Shown piece after piece: positions 7,094 through 9,019 of a stretch of DNA of 9,019 bases. This stretch comes from Chromatiales bacterium (GTDB taxonomy: Bacteria > Pseudomonadota > Gammaproteobacteria > UBA6429 > Thiohalophilaceae). The position numbers and the translations under genes were made by a program. Each line of letters starts with the position of its first letter. The stretch's first letter is position 1. Below the pieces are notes generated by a model, which was not told the DNA's origin, ran no database searches, and saw nothing but the letters and a program-made list of their open reading frames with translations. The DNA lies in assembly GCA_024641465.1 (NCBI GenBank), contig JAHEDB010000066.1, forward strand, positions 1-9,019, read 5' to 3'.

Positions 7094-7789
7094 ATGAGCA
7101 TTAAATTCAGTCAAATTGCACGCGACGGTTTCTGGAATAACAATGTGGTCCTCAGCCAGACCCTGGCGCTCTGCCCGACCCTGGCGGTGACCAGCACCGC
7201 GACCAATGGCCTGGGCATGGGGCTGGCCACGACAGCGGTATTGATACTCTCGGGCATGATGGTCTCCCTGGTGCGTGACCTGATCACCAGCGAGGTGCGC
7301 ATCCCGGTGTTTGTCCTGCTGATCGCCGCCATCGTGACTATTGTTGACCTGAGCATGAATGCCTGGCTGCATGAACTGCACAAGGTACTCGGCCTGTTCA
7401 TCCCTCTGATCGTCACCAACTGTGCCATCCTCGGCCGGGCCGAATCGTTTGCCTCGCGGCATCCGGTACGACACTCGATGTTCGATGGCCTGATGATGGG
7501 CTTCGGCTTTACTGTTTCACTGGTCGTCGTGGGCCTGGTGCGTGAAGCCCTCGGCAGCGGTACCCTGTTTGCCAGCGCCTCACTGTTGTTGGGTGACAGC
7601 TTCCACTTTCTGGAGCTGACGATCATTCCCGAGTATCGAGGCTTTCTGTTGATGATCCTGCCGCCAGGGGGCTTCCTGGTGCTGGGTTTCTTACTGGCAG
7701 GTAAACGCCTGCTGGACCGTAAACTGGCCGCCACAGACAACAAAACCATCCCTGTCGAATTCTCTGGGACAGATCAGGCCACCGCATGA
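7094..7789 (+). CDS. rnfE: RnfE, membrane subunit of the Rnf complex, partner of RnfA
   Basis: This 231-residue protein has about six membrane helices and the RnfE signatures NNVVLSQTLALCPTLAVT (Cys27) and LIVTNCAILGRAESFASR (Cys110). The two cysteines pair with those of RnfA to hold the intramembrane iron-sulfur centre. PPGGFLVLGFLLAGKR (from about 190) is typical of the last helix. The polar tail after about 210 is variable in the family. AAGG (7084-7087) lies 6 nt before the ATG, and the gap from rnfG is 16 nt. NqrD is the homologue in the sodium pump, but context makes this RnfE. Confidence 0.95.
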   Translation: MSIKFSQIARDGFWNNNVVLSQTLALCPTLAVTSTATNGLGMGLATTAVLILSGMMVSLVRDLITSEVRIPVFVLLIAAIVTIVDLSMNAWLHELHKVLGLFIPLIVTNCAILGRAESFASRHPVRHSMFDGLMMGFGFTVSLVVVGLVREALGSGTLFASASLLLGDSFHFLELTIIPEYRGFLLMILPPGGFLVLGFLLAGKRLLDRKLAATDNKTIPVEFSGTDQATA

Positions 7790-7803
7790 AAGAGGAAGTA
7801 AAA

Positions 7804-8070
7804 ATGGTCAATGTTGGCGTTGCCTATACCAATCAAACCAGACAGGTCTGGTTGAAGGTCGAACTCCCCGATGGCAGCACCGTTATCGATGCCATCGAGG
7901 AATCCGGCGTGCTGGACATGTTTCCCGATATCGATTTACAGAATCAAAAGATCGGCATCTATGGCAAACTGACCAAGGTTGATGAAAAACTTAAAGAAGG
8001 CGATCGGGTCGAGATCTATCGCCCCATCATCGCAGACCCGAAGACCGTCAAACGCCGTGATGGTGAATGA
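7804..8070 (+). CDS. rnfH: RnfH, small accessory protein of the Rnf operon
   Basis: This is an 88-residue ubiquitin-like-fold protein of the RnfH family. Visible family features are the opening VNVGVAYTNQTRQVWLKVEL, DGSTVIDAIEESGVLDMFPDIDL, KIGIYGK and the conserved GDRVEIYRPIIADPKTVKRR near the end. Its biochemical role is not settled. It is linked to Rnf assembly or function because it closes rnf operons in diazotrophs. An upstream ATG at 7786 overlaps the rnfE stop and would add six residues. I prefer the ATG at 7804 because GAGG (7792-7795) lies 8 nt before it and family members begin at that point. It is the last gene of the operon, and no strong terminator follows. Confidence 0.93.
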   Translation: MVNVGVAYTNQTRQVWLKVELPDGSTVIDAIEESGVLDMFPDIDLQNQKIGIYGKLTKVDEKLKEGDRVEIYRPIIADPKTVKRRDGE

Positions 8071-8092
8071 TGGTTCACACTCGAGATAGAAC

Positions 8093-8107
8093 CGATGTCA
8101 TACATCG
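8093..8107. repeat. Short inverted repeat CGATGT-CAT-ACATCG after rnfH
   Basis: Six-bp perfect arms with a 3-nt centre begin 23 nt after the rnfH stop. No T-run follows, so it does not look like an intrinsic terminator. It may be an operator half or chance. Confidence 0.25.
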
Positions 8108-8141
8108 TTCAAAGTCGGGCAGCAAACCATTAGCGCAAATC

Positions 8142-8155
8142 AATAGCGCGCTATT
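8142..8155. promoter_or_regulatory. 14-bp perfect palindrome AATAGCGCGCTATT upstream of the glgC-like gene
   Basis: The palindrome is centred about 91 nt upstream of the start predicted from the sigma-54 promoter at 8214, within the usual range for enhancer-binding proteins. TAGCGC also occurs at 8131-8136. It does not resemble the NifA consensus. As an RNA it would be a weak five-pair hairpin followed by only TT, so a terminator role for rnf is possible but poor. Confidence 0.35.
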
Positions 8156-8213
8156 TTAGTGCGTTCACATCTACAGGTTTGTATCGTTAAGCCAAAATTG
8201 ACAGTCACACGAA

Positions 8214-8229
8214 TGGCACGCATCATGCT
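8214..8229 (+). promoter_or_regulatory. Sigma-54 promoter of the glgC-like gene
   Basis: The sequence TGGCACGCATCATGCT matches all seven bases of TGGCACG and the TGC of the -12 element, with GG (8215-8216) and GC (8227-8228) exactly 12 nt apart. It is a better match than the rnfA promoter. The predicted start is near 8240, leaving a leader of about 36 nt. A sigma-70 alternative overlaps it: TTGACA (8198-8203), then 17 nt, then CATCAT (8221-8226, 4 of 6). No exact NifA site lies upstream; TGC-N10-ACA at 8160-8175 has one mismatch. Confidence 0.72.
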
Positions 8230-8253
8230 AAATGGTAACCATGAATAGCATGA
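8223..8253. promoter_or_regulatory. 31-bp nested dyad over the -12 element and start of the glgC-like gene
   Basis: The outer arms TCATGCTA (8223-8230) and TAGCATGA (8246-8253) are perfect 8-bp complements. Inside them ATGGT (8232-8236) and ACCAT (8238-8242) form a second pair around nearly the same centre. The left arm covers the -12 GC of the promoter, and the right arm ends 9 nt before the ribosome site AAAGG (8263-8267). The position fits an operator for a repressor. If transcription reads through from rnf, it could also fold as an RNA hairpin. Confidence 0.5.
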
Positions 8254-8275
8254 CATCAATTCAAAGGCAGTCACT

Positions 8276-9019
8276 ATGTTAGACAAGACACTGGGCATCG
8301 TCCTGGCCGGCAAGCCGGGCAAGGAACTCGCCCCCCTCACCGAAACCCGCGCCAAAGCCGCCGTGCCGTTTGGTGGTCAATACCGGATCATCGATTTTAC
8401 CCTCAGCAATGCCCTGCACTCCGGGCTGCGCAAACTACTGGTATTAACCCAGTACAAATCACATTCTCTTAACAAACACTTGCGCGATGGCTGGTCGATC
8501 TTTAATCCGGAACTGGGGGAATACATCACCGCGGTGCCGCCGCAGATGCGTACCGGTGAATTCTGGTATCAGGGCACGGCCGATGCCATTTTGCAAAACC
8601 TGTATCTGATCGAACGCAGCACTTGTGAATACGTAATCATCCTGCCGGGCGACCATATCTACCGCATGGACTATGCACCGGTGCTGGAATTTCACCGCGA
8701 CAAGCAGGCCGACCTGACCATCATCAGCGCCACCGAACTCAACAGCCGTTCCGGCTATGTCCTGCAAACCGACTCGGACCAGCAACTTACCGACTTTCAG
8801 TTTACCGAAGCCGCGGCGACGGACAAGACCGGCGGGAAATACGCCACCGGCGCCTATATATTTTCACGCGAGTATTTAATTCAACTGGTCGAACAATATG
8901 CGGACCAGAATCTACCCTGGTTGGAAGACATTGTTCCTTCAATCCTCAACACGGCCAAAATCTTTGCCTATGAATTTGGCGGCGCCATGGGACGGGTCAG
9001 CCAGGATCGTTATTGGCGC
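8276..9019 (+). CDS. GlgC-like protein, ADP-glucose pyrophosphorylase family, probably catalytically impaired (3' end beyond window)
   Basis: The 248 visible residues cover most of the nucleotidyltransferase domain; E. coli GlgC is about 431. Clear family blocks are FGGQYRIIDFTLSNALHSGLRK (33-53), TQYKSHSLNKHL, GWSIFNPEL, QGTADAILQNL (99-109), GDHIYRMDY (125-133, with the catalytic-type Asp126) and DRYWR at the edge. The glycine-rich loop, normally LAGGxGTRLxxLT, is LAGKPGKELAPLT (10-22). The second Gly is Lys13 and the key Arg is Glu17. RAKPA is RAKAA (Lys27 kept). The glucose-1-phosphate motif FVEKP is replaced by DFQFTEA (173-179), in a stretch about 11 residues shorter than in E. coli. 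I infer a non-enzymatic or altered-substrate homologue, comparable to the GlgD or plant large-subunit regulatory proteins. AAAGG lies 8 nt before the ATG. It follows rnfH by 205 nt and has its own sigma-54 promoter. Confidence 0.82.
   Translation, partial: MLDKTLGIVLAGKPGKELAPLTETRAKAAVPFGGQYRIIDFTLSNALHSGLRKLLVLTQYKSHSLNKHLRDGWSIFNPELGEYITAVPPQMRTGEFWYQGTADAILQNLYLIERSTCEYVIILPGDHIYRMDYAPVLEFHRDKQADLTIISATELNSRSGYVLQTDSDQQLTDFQFTEAAATDKTGGKYATGAYIFSREYLIQLVEQYADQNLPWLEDIVPSILNTAKIFAYEFGGAMGRVSQDRYWR

Noticed and set aside
8093..8158. Intrinsic terminator after rnfH
   Set aside because: The two hairpins here have short stems and no real U-tract, so read-through into the glgC-like gene cannot be excluded.
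8241..8282. A 13-codon frame (MNSMTSIQRQSLC) overlapping the glgC-like start
   Set aside because: It begins almost at the predicted transcript start with no ribosome site, and lies inside the dyad. It is probably chance.
1..9019. CRISPR arrays, tRNA or rRNA genes, insertion sequences
   Set aside because: I saw no regularly spaced repeats, RNA gene signatures, transposase frames or terminal repeats. The window is dense with conserved chromosomal genes.

Overview
The window carries the control and electron-supply end of a nitrogen-fixation gene cluster from a GC-rich gammaproteobacterium. The evidence is a NifL-NifA regulatory pair of the Azotobacter/Pseudomonas stutzeri type next to a complete seven-gene Rnf complex that includes rnfH. 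Because NifL is an oxygen-responsive anti-activator, the cell probably meets oxygen at least some of the time. Nothing in the window fixes the genus. The Rnf and NifL proteins are ordinary members of their families apart from a few residues noted below.

Layout. Positions 1-720 (minus strand) hold the first 240 codons of nifA, cut by the window edge inside its AAA+ domain. Positions 737-2389 (minus) hold nifL, which is transcribed first and lies 16 nt upstream of nifA. Positions 2390-2690 are a 301-nt divergent control region. It has a near-perfect NifA upstream activator site inside a 22-bp dyad, a sigma-54 promoter facing rnfA, and a weaker sigma-54-like element facing nifL. Positions 2691-8070 (plus) are rnfA, B, C, D, G, E and H, packed with short gaps or start-stop overlaps and therefore probably one operon. 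Positions 8071-8275 are a second control region with a very good sigma-54 promoter, several short palindromes and a 31-bp dyad lying over the promoter -12 element. Positions 8276-9019 hold the first 248 codons of a GlgC-like (ADP-glucose pyrophosphorylase family) protein, cut by the window edge.

How the parts work together. NifL integrates redox and nitrogen status and holds NifA inactive. When released, NifA should bind the site near 2505 and activate sigma-54 polymerase at the rnfA promoter, and possibly at nifL itself. The Rnf complex then uses membrane energy to drive NADH electrons to low-potential ferredoxin or flavodoxin for nitrogenase. This is the established role of Rnf in Rhodobacter capsulatus and of Rnf1 in Azotobacter vinelandii.

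The least expected element is the last gene. The GlgC-like protein keeps the overall fold signatures but has lost the nucleotide-loop arginine and the glucose-1-phosphate EKP motif. It looks like a catalytically impaired family member, and it is placed under a sigma-54 promoter beside nif genes. It and its control region are the best candidates for something undescribed.
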